Below, in pieces: positions 7,658 through 14,253 of a stretch of DNA of 24,030 nt. Location of the stretch: the NCBI GenBank assembly GCA_944386335.1, contig CALXAQ010000087.1, forward strand, positions 1 to 24,030. The letters run 5' to 3'. Made by a program: the position numbers and the translations under genes. The stretch is from an uncultured Clostridia bacterium (GTDB lineage Bacteria; Bacillota; Clostridia; TANB77; CAG-508). Below the pieces are notes generated by a model. It saw nothing but the letters and a program-made list of their open reading frames with translations. It ran no database searches and had not been told where the DNA came from. Each line of letters starts with the position of its first letter. The stretch's first letter is position 1.

Positions 7658-8644
7658 TTATTCTAATACTGTTCCTACTGTCAATTCATTTCCTCTTAAG
7701 AAATCTACTGCTTTCATTTTTTTAGCATTTTCTCCCTGCATTTCTATAATCTCTAATATTCCTTGTTTTGCCATAACATATAATCCTTTTTTATCAGAGG
7801 AAAAAAGAATGGTTCCTGGCATAATGTCTTTCATTTTATAGCTATATTCTATTAAGTCCGGAAATAATAGCATTATTTCTTCCTCTGTTAATACTTTTAC
7901 TTTCCAAAATTTTATTTTTTTCCCTTCATGAAAAGTATACGCCCCCATTATCGGATTCAATCCTCTTACTAAGTTCTTTATTTGTATTGCTGTTTGTTTT
8001 TCCCAATTTATTTTGGCTATGGTTTTATCTAACATTGGTGCAAGAGTAAAATCTTCCCCTTGTTTTTCTCTTCTTACCGTTCCATTTTCTATTTGCTCTA
8101 ACGTTTTTACTAATAATTTTCCACCTATTTCAGAAAGTCTTTCCCAAAGTTCCCCAGTTGTTTCTTCTTCTCCAATAGATACTTCTTCTTTTAAAATCAT
8201 ATCTCCTGTATCCATACCTACATCCATATACATAGTGGTAACACCTGTTACTTTTTCTCCATTTATGATAGCCCATTGAATAGGAGCTGCTCCTCTATAT
8301 TTAGGAAGTAAAGATGCATGTACATTAATGCACCCCAAACGAGGAATCTCTAGCACTTCTTTTGGTAAAATTTTTCCATAAGCAACTACACAAATTACAT
8401 CTGGCTGCATTTGTTTTATTTTTTGTAAAAACTCTTCGTTTTTTCTTATCTTTTCTGGTTGTAGTATTTCAAAACCTTTTTCCATAGCATATTCTTTTAC
8501 AGGAGAAGCAAGCTTTTTCATTCCCCTCCCCTTTGGTTTATCTGGATTAGTTATTACACTCAAAATAGAATAACCTGCTTCATCTATTGCCTTTAAAGAC
8601 TCCCTTGCAAAATCTGGAGTTCCCATAAAAAGTACTTTTATCAT
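7658..8644 (-). CDS. fmt: Methionyl-tRNA formyltransferase
   Basis: Transfers formyl from 10-formyl-THF to methionyl-initiator tRNA. From the ATG at 8644 it has 328 residues. The N-terminal formyltransferase domain (about 1-200) shows KVLFMGTPDFARESL, the HxSLLPxYRGAAPIQWAI motif, and GVTTMYMDVGMDTGDM. The C-terminal OB-fold domain includes RGLNPIMGAYT and ends normally. The frame opens five codons earlier at 8659, but those codons are the ribosome binding site: GGGGAGG lies 6 bases before the ATG at 8644. The gene starts 17 bases after def; the two enzymes add and remove the same formyl group. Fhs, downstream, supplies the formyl donor. Confidence 0.97.
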   Translation of the reverse strand: MIKVLFMGTPDFARESLKAIDEAGYSILSVITNPDKPKGRGMKKLASPVKEYAMEKGFEILQPEKIRKNEEFLQKIKQMQPDVICVVAYGKILPKEVLEIPRLGCINVHASLLPKYRGAAPIQWAIINGEKVTGVTTMYMDVGMDTGDMILKEEVSIGEEETTGELWERLSEIGGKLLVKTLEQIENGTVRREKQGEDFTLAPMLDKTIAKINWEKQTAIQIKNLVRGLNPIMGAYTFHEGKKIKFWKVKVLTEEEIMLLFPDLIEYSYKMKDIMPGTILFSSDKKGLYVMAKQGILEIIEMQGENAKKMKAVDFLRGNELTVGTVLE

Positions 8645-8661
8645 ATATTTCCTCCCCATGC

Positions 8662-9144
8662 TTATTTTTCTTCACTTGGTTCTACATATTCTAAAGTTCC
8701 TGGAATCATAAGGTCTGTAAATACAATTCCATTTAAATGATCTATCTCATGAGCCAGTGCTTGTGCTAATAATTCTTTTCCATGAATTTTTACTTTTTTA
8801 CCATTTATATCTAATGCTTCTACTATTATTTCTGTTGGTCTTACTAATTTAGCATATTTATTAGGAAAACTTAAACATCCCTCTTCTACTTCTTGCTCTC
8901 CTTTTTCCTTTATAATTACTGGATTAATTAATCTTAAAGGTTCTTTTCCATCATATAAATCAATGACAATAATTCTTTTTAATATCCCTACTTGCACAGC
9001 TGCTAATCCCACTCCATTATATTTATGCATAGTTTCTAACATATCTTCTATTAATTCTATTATTCTATCATCAATTTTTTCTACTTCTCTTGACTTTTTT
9101 CTTAATATTTCGTCTCCTTCTTCTCTTATGGTACGTATTGCCAT
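8662..9144 (-). CDS. def: Peptide deformylase
   Basis: Metalloenzyme that removes formyl from the N-terminus of new proteins. From the ATG at 9144 it has 160 residues. Motif 1 reads GVGLAAVQVG (usually GVGLAAPQVG), motif 2 EGCLSFP carries the metal-binding Cys, and motif 3 is AHEIDHLNG (usually QHEIDHLNG) with both metal-binding His and the catalytic Glu. The two substitutions are outside the metal ligands. The frame begins three codons earlier at a GTG only 2 bases from the AAAGGA box; the ATG, 11 bases away, is the better start. It lies between priA and fmt, 32 bases after priA. Confidence 0.96.
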   Translation of the reverse strand: MAIRTIREEGDEILRKKSREVEKIDDRIIELIEDMLETMHKYNGVGLAAVQVGILKRIIVIDLYDGKEPLRLINPVIIKEKGEQEVEEGCLSFPNKYAKLVRPTEIIVEALDINGKKVKIHGKELLAQALAHEIDHLNGIVFTDLMIPGTLEYVEPSEEK

Positions 9145-9176
9145 TTTTATCACATTCCTTTCTTTTTAATAGGGTA

Positions 9177-10688
9177 CTACAGCATATTATTAGGATTTAT
9201 TTCTATTATTACCCTCGTATCTTCTTTTGTTTGCTTTTGTATAAAATTTAAACCTTCTTCTAGAAACTTTCTTACACTTTCTTCGTATAAACATTTTACT
9301 AATATACGAAAACGATATTGTCTTTTTATTTGTATAATAGGGGAAGGAACAGGCTTATACAATAGAATTCCTAATTTATTTTCTATCATTTTCTTTTTAT
9401 AGTAGTTATATAAATTTTGTGCTATTTCTACTACCTTATTTTCTTCTTTTCCTTGTATTCCAATCATTATTATATCGCAAAATGGCGGATATTTCAACTG
9501 TTTTCGTAAACCTATTTCTACTTCATAAAAAGCTTTATAATCTTGTTTTGCTGCATACTCTATTGCCAAACTATCTGGATTATAAGTTTGTACAATTACT
9601 TTTCCTGGTAAATTCTCTCTTCCTGCTCTTCCTGCTACTTGTGTTAAAATTTGGAAAGTGCGTTCATTTGCTCTAAAATCTTCTATATTCAAACTGGTAT
9701 CTGCTGCCATAACACCTACTAAAGTGACATTTGGAAAATGATGTCCTTTTACTACCATTTGTGTGCCAATTAAGATATCTATATTTTCACTCTTAAATTT
9801 TTCTAAAATGGTCTCATGCCCATTTTTTTTGCTTACAGTATCTGTATCCATTCGAATAGTAGTTGCTTTTGGAAATAGTTTGTGAATTTCTTCTTCTAGT
9901 TTTTGTGTTCCCGAACCAAAATAACGAATATTCCTACTTTGACAGTTTGGACATATACTAACTGGTTTTTCTTCATAGCCACAATAATGGCATTTCAATT
10001 TATTTTCTCTTAAATGATAAGTAAGTGTAATATCACAATTTTTGCATTTTAATGTATAACCACAATTTCTACACATAATAAAAGTAGAATATCCTCTTCT
10101 ATTTAAAAACAATATAGTTTGCTGTTTTCGTTGTAAATTTTCCTCTATTGTAGTATATAGTTGTGTACTTAGCATAGAGCGATTTCCTTTAGCTAGTTGT
10201 TCTCTCATATCTACAACTTGTACTGTTGGAAGGCTAGAACTATTTGCCCTCCTTGTTAACTCTAGCAATGCTATTTTCCCTAATTTCGCATGATAATAGG
10301 TAGTCATAGATGGAGTAGCACTTCCTAATACTAAGGGAACTTGCTTTTCCTTTGCTATTTTTCTTGCTACTTCTTTTGCATCATATCTTGGTGACATTTC
10401 AGACTGATAAGAGGTATCATGCTCTTCATCTATTATAATAATCCCTAATTGATTTACTGGTGCAAAAATAGCAGAACGTGCTCCAATTACAATTTTGGCT
10501 TCTCCTTTTTGGATACGCCTCCACTCATCATATCTTTCCCCTATAGATAATTTACTATGCAAAACCGCAATTTTTTCTTCTCCAAAACGTTTCATAAATC
10601 TATCTACCATTTGTGGAGTTAATGAGATTTCTGGTACTAACAAAATACTTGATTTTTCTTCTAACAATACTTTCTCTATTAACTGCAT
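9177..10688 (-). CDS. priA: Primosomal protein PriA, C-terminal part (frameshifted gene)
   Basis: Helicase portion of the PriA replication-restart protein. The fragment of 503 codons begins just after the Walker A motif and runs LVPEISLTPQMVDRF, the Walker B box IIDEEHDTSYQ, GSATPS, then a zinc region with eight Cys in CxxC pairs (MCRNCGYTLKCKNC, KCHYCGYEEKPVSICPNC), and the C-terminal helicase motifs IGTQMVVKGHHFPNVTLVG (KGHDFP in most relatives) and QVAGRAGR. The end ININPNNML-type tail is complete. The ATG at 10688 is an internal Met codon without a ribosome binding site, so on its own this part is unlikely to be well translated. Removing one base near 10707 joins it to the upstream part as a 747-residue protein. 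Confidence 0.9.
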   Translation of the reverse strand: MQLIEKVLLEEKSSILLVPEISLTPQMVDRFMKRFGEEKIAVLHSKLSIGERYDEWRRIQKGEAKIVIGARSAIFAPVNQLGIIIIDEEHDTSYQSEMSPRYDAKEVARKIAKEKQVPLVLGSATPSMTTYYHAKLGKIALLELTRRANSSSLPTVQVVDMREQLAKGNRSMLSTQLYTTIEENLQRKQQTILFLNRRGYSTFIMCRNCGYTLKCKNCDITLTYHLRENKLKCHYCGYEEKPVSICPNCQSRNIRYFGSGTQKLEEEIHKLFPKATTIRMDTDTVSKKNGHETILEKFKSENIDILIGTQMVVKGHHFPNVTLVGVMAADTSLNIEDFRANERTFQILTQVAGRAGRENLPGKVIVQTYNPDSLAIEYAAKQDYKAFYEVEIGLRKQLKYPPFCDIIMIGIQGKEENKVVEIAQNLYNYYKKKMIENKLGILLYKPVPSPIIQIKRQYRFRILVKCLYEESVRKFLEEGLNFIQKQTKEDTRVIIEINPNNML

Positions 10689-11421
10689 ATAGACTTCTGT
10701 CTTTCCGCGAACCAGTTACACCAAACAAAAGATATTCTGCATGCATATTATCCTCAATAGCTTCTTCTATTTCCTGATAGGCATGTTGTTGCTCTTGCGT
10801 TAGTGGTAATTTTTGTGTTTTTTCTCTTATATTATGCCCTTTAAAAGGATTTCTTTGTATTTGTTTTTCTCGAATCACTACATAGTTATTCTTTTGCAAT
10901 GTTTTTATAATTGCTTTAGAAGTATCTGTTAAAATGGATAAATCTGTTATATTTGTTTCTCCATTATTTGTTAAAAAATTTAGTATTCTTATTTGTTTGG
11001 CTGATGTTATTTTCTTGCTTTGTATATCCCATTCTATTTCTTCTATTTCTTTTGCCAAATCGACAAAATTAGCCGTTTTCTCTTTTGCTCGATTTTGTAT
11101 TTTTTTCTTCATACTTCCTGGTGGCATCATTAATTTAATACAATCAGACAAATTACAAAAATATCTTTTCGACATCCATCTAGCTATTTTTATTTGTTCT
11201 TCTGCTAGTGCTTCCTCTATTTGGGCAATTTCTTTTGTCTCATAAGAAGACTGTTCTTTTAGTCCAATAATAAAACCTTCTTCCAAAACCTTTCTTCTTC
11301 CAAAAGGTACCAAAACAAGACTCCCAATTTTAGCTTTATTTATCATATTTTCTGGAACTTTATAATCAAATATTCTATTTAAATCTTTTGCTTCACTATT
11401 TAAAATTATTTCTGCTATCAA
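10600..11421 (-). CDS. priA: Primosomal protein PriA, N-terminal part (frameshifted gene)
   Basis: DNA-binding portion of PriA, which recognises stalled or broken forks and reloads the replicative helicase. It starts at a TTG (11419-11421) with an AGAGGAAG box, and opens with the 3'BD-like segment AEIILNSEAKDLNRIFDYKVPE and GSLVLVPFGRRKVLEEG, then a winged-helix region and LTQEQQHAYQEIEEAI, typical of the entry to the helicase core. It should continue GVTGSGKT; instead the frame reads GVTGSRKDR and proceeds 30 further codons of nonsense to a stop at 10600. The true coding part ends near 10708. The gene has its own promoter and is the first of a priA-def-fmt unit. Confidence 0.9.
   Translation of the reverse strand: MIAEIILNSEAKDLNRIFDYKVPENMINKAKIGSLVLVPFGRRKVLEEGFIIGLKEQSSYETKEIAQIEEALAEEQIKIARWMSKRYFCNLSDCIKLMMPPGSMKKKIQNRAKEKTANFVDLAKEIEEIEWDIQSKKITSAKQIRILNFLTNNGETNITDLSILTDTSKAIIKTLQKNNYVVIREKQIQRNPFKGHNIREKTQKLPLTQEQQHAYQEIEEAIEDNMHAEYLLFGVTGSRKDRSLYAVNRESIVRRKIKYFVSTRNLINSTNGR
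10705..10710 (-). other. One-base insertion (frameshift) in the PriA Walker A codons
   Basis: Minus-strand codons read GGT TCG CGG AAA GAC. Deleting one base, for example the one at 10707, gives GGT TCG GGA AAG ACA GAA GTC TAT ATG CAG, that is GSGKTEVYMQ, in frame with the helicase part. No slippery heptamer or homopolymer is present. Either a sequence/assembly error or a real null mutation. Confidence 0.88.
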
Positions 11422-11453
11422 TTCTTTTCTTCCTCTTCTTTTTTTCTTGTATT

Positions 11454-11482
11454 AGTATATCAAATTTTGTGAAAAGAGACAA
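11454..11482 (-). promoter_or_regulatory. Promoter of priA-def-fmt
   Basis: Minus-strand TTGTCT (11477-11482) and TATACT (11454-11459) are 17 bases apart, placed between the terminator at 11486-11514 and the TTG start of priA. The -10 region and the following AATAC match the asp23 promoter. Confidence 0.65.
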
Positions 11483-11485
11483 GAA

Positions 11486-11514
11486 AAAAGCCAGTATTTT
11501 TATTACTGGCTTTT
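11486..11514 (-). terminator. Terminator of the leftward islet gene
   Basis: GCCAGTA (11490-11496) pairs with TACTGGC (11504-11510), flanked by A4 and T4, so it can stop transcription in either direction. It stands 38 bases beyond the stop of the 69-residue gene and insulates priA from it. Confidence 0.85.
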
Positions 11515-11552
11515 CATCCCGACAGAAATATTGGCTCCCCCATAGGTCTGCC

Positions 11553-11762
11553 CTAATCCGCAAAAAATTTCAAAGAAGTATACACTCCTTGTTTTGCAAG
11601 ATTAGTTAAACTATTTATCTCTTTTTCTGAGTATAGTTCATACCAATCTCTGTCAGTTACTTTGCATACAACTGGTACACCAGCTGTAAGCTGCTCTCTG
11701 GCTTTTCGTTCTGTTACCTCTTTTTTAGGTACTTTTTCGAACTCTAAATCCAGCATCCGCAT
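11553..11762 (-). CDS. Unrecognised small protein of the divergent islet (leftward)
   Basis: I do not recognise this 69-residue protein. It begins MRMLDLEFEKVPKKEVTERK, has a charged N-terminal half, a central hydrophobic stretch AGVPVVCKVTD and a C-terminal region YSEKEINSLTNLAKQGVYTS; no membrane segment or signal peptide. The frame opens six codons earlier at 11780, but those codons are the ribosome binding site itself (AAAGGAGG), so the ATG at 11762 is the start. It has a consensus promoter, a roughly 64-base leader with a hairpin at 11787-11811, and a terminator just after the stop. Hand count gives about 36% G+C, above its neighbours. It is back to back with another unknown small gene; shared function is an inference from layout only. 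Confidence 0.75.
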   Translation of the reverse strand: MRMLDLEFEKVPKKEVTERKAREQLTAGVPVVCKVTDRDWYELYSEKEINSLTNLAKQGVYTSLKFFAD

Positions 11763-11786
11763 TTTTTTCCTCCTTTGCATTCAGAA

Positions 11787-11811
11787 ATTTTGAAAAAGTT
11801 TTTTCCAAAAT
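11787..11811 (-). promoter_or_regulatory. Hairpin in the leader of the leftward islet gene
   Basis: ATTTTG (11787-11792) and CAAAAT (11806-11811) with A-run/T-run between them form a stem with one bulged base, about 20 bases before the ribosome binding site. AT-only pairing apart from one G-C pair, so its strength is modest. Confidence 0.4.
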
Positions 11812-11832
11812 CTAACATCTTGTGACAATATT

Positions 11833-11861
11833 ATTTTATCATTTCTACAATGTTATGTCAA
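11833..11861 (-). promoter_or_regulatory. Consensus sigma-A promoter of the leftward islet gene
   Basis: Minus-strand TTGACA (11856-11861, perfect -35) and TAAAAT (11833-11838) are exactly 17 bases apart. Expected start of transcription is near 11826. Its -35 lies 51 bases from the -35 of the opposing promoter. Confidence 0.85.
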
Positions 11862-11912
11862 TCCTTTTTTGTTTACTTTACCTATTGGCTAACTTTGATT
11901 TTACTTTATTAC

Positions 11913-11941
11913 TTGCTTTTTTTTGCTTTTTATGATATTAT
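11913..11941 (+). promoter_or_regulatory. Extended -10 promoter of the rightward islet gene
   Basis: TTGCTT (11913-11918) and TATTAT (11936-11941) are 17 bases apart, with TG one base before the -10. Transcription should start near 11948, giving a leader of about 26 bases before the ATG at 11974. Confidence 0.8.
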
Positions 11942-11973
11942 GTAATTATATTACAATATAAGGAGGATACATC

Positions 11974-12174
11974 ATGAGAAAAATTGAAACGGCACGTGGT
12001 TCTTGGACAATTTACGGAATCAATTTGATTCCTAGCGATTCTATTTATCAGAAGATAAAAGAGTCCATCGAACAAAATCGGTTAGAGCAGTGGTATCTTC
12101 AGAATATTACTGGTCACAGAAATCCGATTTTGGTAGATCCTCAGGATCGCTCCATTGAGTTTCTGTCGTTCTAA
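11974..12174 (+). CDS. Unrecognised small protein of the divergent islet (rightward)
   Basis: I do not recognise this 66-residue protein, the only plus-strand gene supported in the window. It starts MRKIETARGSWTIYGINLIP and ends with ILVDPQDRSIEFLSF; a helix-prone middle (SIYQKIKESIEQNRLEQWYLQ) is flanked by strand-like segments. It has no signal peptide or membrane segment, so a small soluble protein is expected. AAGGAGG lies 7 bases before the ATG, an extended -10 promoter is upstream and a strong hairpin terminator follows the stop. A hand count gives about 38% G+C, with codons such as CGG, CGC and TCC that are scarce in neighbouring genes, which suggests transfer. Confidence 0.78.
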   Translation: MRKIETARGSWTIYGINLIPSDSIYQKIKESIEQNRLEQWYLQNITGHRNPILVDPQDRSIEFLSF

Positions 12175-12186
12175 CACAAAAGGAAA

Positions 12187-12227
12187 AGAGGAGTGGCTAG
12201 CAATTAGCACTCCTCTTCCTCCTTTTT
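12187..12227 (+). terminator. Bidirectional terminator between the islet and gmk
   Basis: AGAGGAGTG (12187-12195) pairs perfectly with CACTCCTCT (12208-12216), with an inner CTA/TAG extension, followed by a T-rich stretch to 12227. It can also serve gmk, whose stop on the other strand is at 12236. Confidence 0.88.
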
Positions 12228-12235
12228 AATATCGT

Positions 12236-12811
12236 TTAAAATTCTGCTTCTTTCAAAGCATATTCATTTTCTATAATAGTTTGTATAATTTGTACACTCT
12301 TTTCTAAATTATTATTTTTAATTACATAATCATACATGTCAATACGTGATTCTTCATAATCAAAACGATTTAAACGAAGTTGTATTTCTTTAATACTTGG
12401 CTTATCAATACGTCTTTGCAAACGTTTCATTAAAATATCCTTTGGTACTCTTAAAAAAATAGTAACCACTTTGGTATCTTGTTTTAATAGTTGAATTAAA
12501 TTTTCTACTCCATTTACATCAATGTCTTTTACAATAATTTTTCCACTTTGTATTTTTTCATTCATTAATTTTCTAGATGTGCCGTAATAATGTTCATGGT
12601 GTACATTATATTCATATAGTTCTTGATTTTCTATCATTGCCTCAAATTCTTCAGTAGATACGAATTCATAAGTTACTCCTGGTACATCTCCTGGTCTTGG
12701 TGGTCTATCTGTAAAAGATGGAAGGGATACCACATTTGGCATTCTTTTAATTAATTCTTTCTTTATGGTATCTTTTCCAGCTCCAGATACTCCTGAAAGT
12801 AATACTAACAT
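12236..12811 (-). CDS. gmk: Guanylate kinase (divergent)
   Basis: Phosphorylates GMP to GDP using ATP. The 191 residues carry a P-loop GVSGAGKDT (7-15; GPSGVGKGT-like in most relatives), the GMP-binding stretch SFTDRPPRPGDVPGVTYEF (usually SxTTRxPRxGE...YxF), YYGTSRKLM, KDIDVNGVENL and RLNRFDYEES. These are in the right order and spacing, but several usual residues are replaced, so this is a diverged guanylate kinase rather than a textbook one. It overlaps the end of rpoZ by 7 bases (ATGTTAG), with AAGGTGA as ribosome binding site inside rpoZ. Context with yicC, remA and rpoZ supports the call. A terminator follows. Confidence 0.9.
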   Translation of the reverse strand: MLVLLSGVSGAGKDTIKKELIKRMPNVVSLPSFTDRPPRPGDVPGVTYEFVSTEEFEAMIENQELYEYNVHHEHYYGTSRKLMNEKIQSGKIIVKDIDVNGVENLIQLLKQDTKVVTIFLRVPKDILMKRLQRRIDKPSIKEIQLRLNRFDYEESRIDMYDYVIKNNNLEKSVQIIQTIIENEYALKEAEF

Positions 12812-12996
12812 ATAATTTTCACCTTTCCTTCTGCAATTTCATTTGCAGCAATCGTTACTGGTGCTTGCTCATTTACATCTGTTAATATTTCACTTCCCGC
12901 TGCTATTTGTCTTGCTCTTCTTGCAGTTGCAATTACTAATCTAAATTTACTATCTGTTTTTGTCATAAGTTCTGCTGTTGTTGGTTTTACTATCAT
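12805..12996 (-). CDS. rpoZ: RNA polymerase omega subunit
   Basis: Small subunit that helps assemble and stabilise RNA polymerase. The 63-residue protein shows the family core: LMTKTDSKFRLVIATARRARQI (10-31), then TIAANEIAEGKVKI near the end. It is slightly shorter than typical clostridial omega. GAGGG stands before the ATG. Order here is remA-rpoZ-gmk, while remA-gmk-rpoZ is more common in Bacillota, so the two have exchanged places. Its stop overlaps the gmk start. Confidence 0.95.
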   Translation of the reverse strand: MIVKPTTAELMTKTDSKFRLVIATARRARQIAAGSEILTDVNEQAPVTIAANEIAEGKVKIIC

Positions 12997-13013
12997 TTTT
13001 TTCCCTCTTTCTT

Positions 13014-13283
13014 TTAAATTTTTTCATCTAATGCTAGGCTTTCTTTTCCTTCTTTTGCAAACCTAGCAGCCACAGTTTCTGGCTGTACTGCTGACAATAT
13101 AATATGTCCCGAATCCATAATAAGAACTGCTCTTGTCTTTCTTCCATATGTAGCATCTATTGCTGTTCCATTTTCTCTTGCATCTTGCATAATTCTTTTA
13201 ATAGGTGCTGATTCTGGACTAACAATAGCAATAATTCTATTTCCTGATACAATATTACCAAAACCAATATTCACTAATTGCAT
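13014..13283 (-). CDS. remA: RemA/DUF370 family DNA-binding regulator
   Basis: In Bacillus subtilis RemA is a DNA-binding activator of biofilm matrix and osmoprotection genes; its role in clostridia is less clear. The 89 residues are highly typical: LVNIGFGNIVSGNRIIAIVS (3-22), then PIKRIMQDARENGTAIDATY (27-46), GRKTRAVLIMDSGHIILSA and VQPETVAARF. AAGGAGG lies 7 bases before the ATG and a hairpin (13302-13323) sits just upstream of that box. It follows yicC by 76 bases and precedes rpoZ by 17. Confidence 0.97.
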   Translation of the reverse strand: MQLVNIGFGNIVSGNRIIAIVSPESAPIKRIMQDARENGTAIDATYGRKTRAVLIMDSGHIILSAVQPETVAARFAKEGKESLALDEKI

Positions 13284-13301
13284 AGAATTTACCTCCTTTT
13301 C

Positions 13302-13323
13302 TTAGGAAAGTCCTATTTCCTAA
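13302..13323 (-). promoter_or_regulatory. Leader hairpin of remA
   Basis: TTAGGAAA (13302-13309) and TTTCCTAA (13316-13323) form a perfect 8-bp stem with a 6-base loop, ending a few bases upstream of the remA ribosome binding site. No T-run follows, so it is not a terminator; it may influence translation or stabilise the processed end of the message. Confidence 0.45.
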
Positions 13324-13359
13324 ATTCAGATATGAACCTCTTTGCCATTTGGTATCTTT

Positions 13360-14235
13360 CTATTCGATATTTTGTACTTGCTCTCTAATATCTTCTATCA
13401 TAGTTTTTAGTTCTATTACTAAATGTGTGATAGCTAAACTAGTGGATTTTGAGCCGATTGTATTTACTTCTCTGTTCGTTTCTTGTATTAAAAAGTCCAT
13501 TTTTTTACCAACTGGCTTTTCTTCTTCTAATAAATTTTTCATTTGCATAACATGACTTTTTAGTCTTGTAATTTCTTCTTCAATCGATGTTCTATCCGCA
13601 AAAATAACGGCTTCTTGTGCAATTCTTGTTTCTTCTATTTCATTTAATTGCAAAATATCTTTTACTCTTTGTCTTAATTTTACTACATATTCTTCTACAA
13701 GTCCAGCAGAATATACAGAAAATTTTAGAATTTCTTCTTCTACTTGTTCTACCCTTTGTAATAAATCTTCTTTGATTTTATTTCCTTCTATTTCTCGCAT
13801 TCGTAAAAAGTTCTGAATTGCCTCTTTTAAGCACTGTAATAGTTCCTTCTCTATGATATCTTCTTTTTCTTCTAAAGTTTGTATGCTAAGTACTTCTGGC
13901 AATTTTATTATTTCTGTAACAGGTATAGATAATGCTAATTGATTTTCTCCTGCTAAAGTATAAAAAGCATCCATATATTTTTTCACAATTTCGTGGTTAA
14001 TGACAATATCCTTTCCTTCTGCACTATGATTTTCAAAATTAACAAAAACATCTATTTTTCCTCTCGAGATACTGGCACCAATTTGTTTTTTTATTTTTTC
14101 TTCCAAATAAGTTAATGTTTTAGGTAATTTTATGGTGATATCACTATATTTATGATTAACTGATTTCATTTCTATACTATAACTTCTATTATTTGTTTCT
14201 AAATTAGCTCTCCCATAACCTGTCATGCTTCTCAT
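13360..14235 (-). CDS. yicC: YicC family protein (endoribonuclease YicC/YloC)
   Basis: YicC/YloC proteins are reported as endoribonucleases. The 291 residues are normal in length. The N-terminal signature MRSMTGYGRAN opens the protein; MKSVNHKYSDITIKLP (23-38) and ASISRGKIDVFVNFE follow. The C-terminal domain contains DRTSIEEEITRLKSHVMQM, then the conserved GKKMDFLIQETNREVNTIGSK (about 245-265) and IELKTMIEDIREQVQNIE. AGAGG precedes the ATG. It lies directly upstream of remA, the usual Bacillota arrangement, and 18 bases after an unknown membrane protein gene. Confidence 0.96.
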   Translation of the reverse strand: MRSMTGYGRANLETNNRSYSIEMKSVNHKYSDITIKLPKTLTYLEEKIKKQIGASISRGKIDVFVNFENHSAEGKDIVINHEIVKKYMDAFYTLAGENQLALSIPVTEIIKLPEVLSIQTLEEKEDIIEKELLQCLKEAIQNFLRMREIEGNKIKEDLLQRVEQVEEEILKFSVYSAGLVEEYVVKLRQRVKDILQLNEIEETRIAQEAVIFADRTSIEEEITRLKSHVMQMKNLLEEEKPVGKKMDFLIQETNREVNTIGSKSTSLAITHLVIELKTMIEDIREQVQNIE

Positions 14236-14253
14236 TCTTTTACCTCTTTTCTA

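Noticed and set aside
10688..10710. Programmed frameshift in priA
   Set aside because: No slippery sequence, stimulatory stem or upstream box was seen at the site, and PriA is not known to use recoding.
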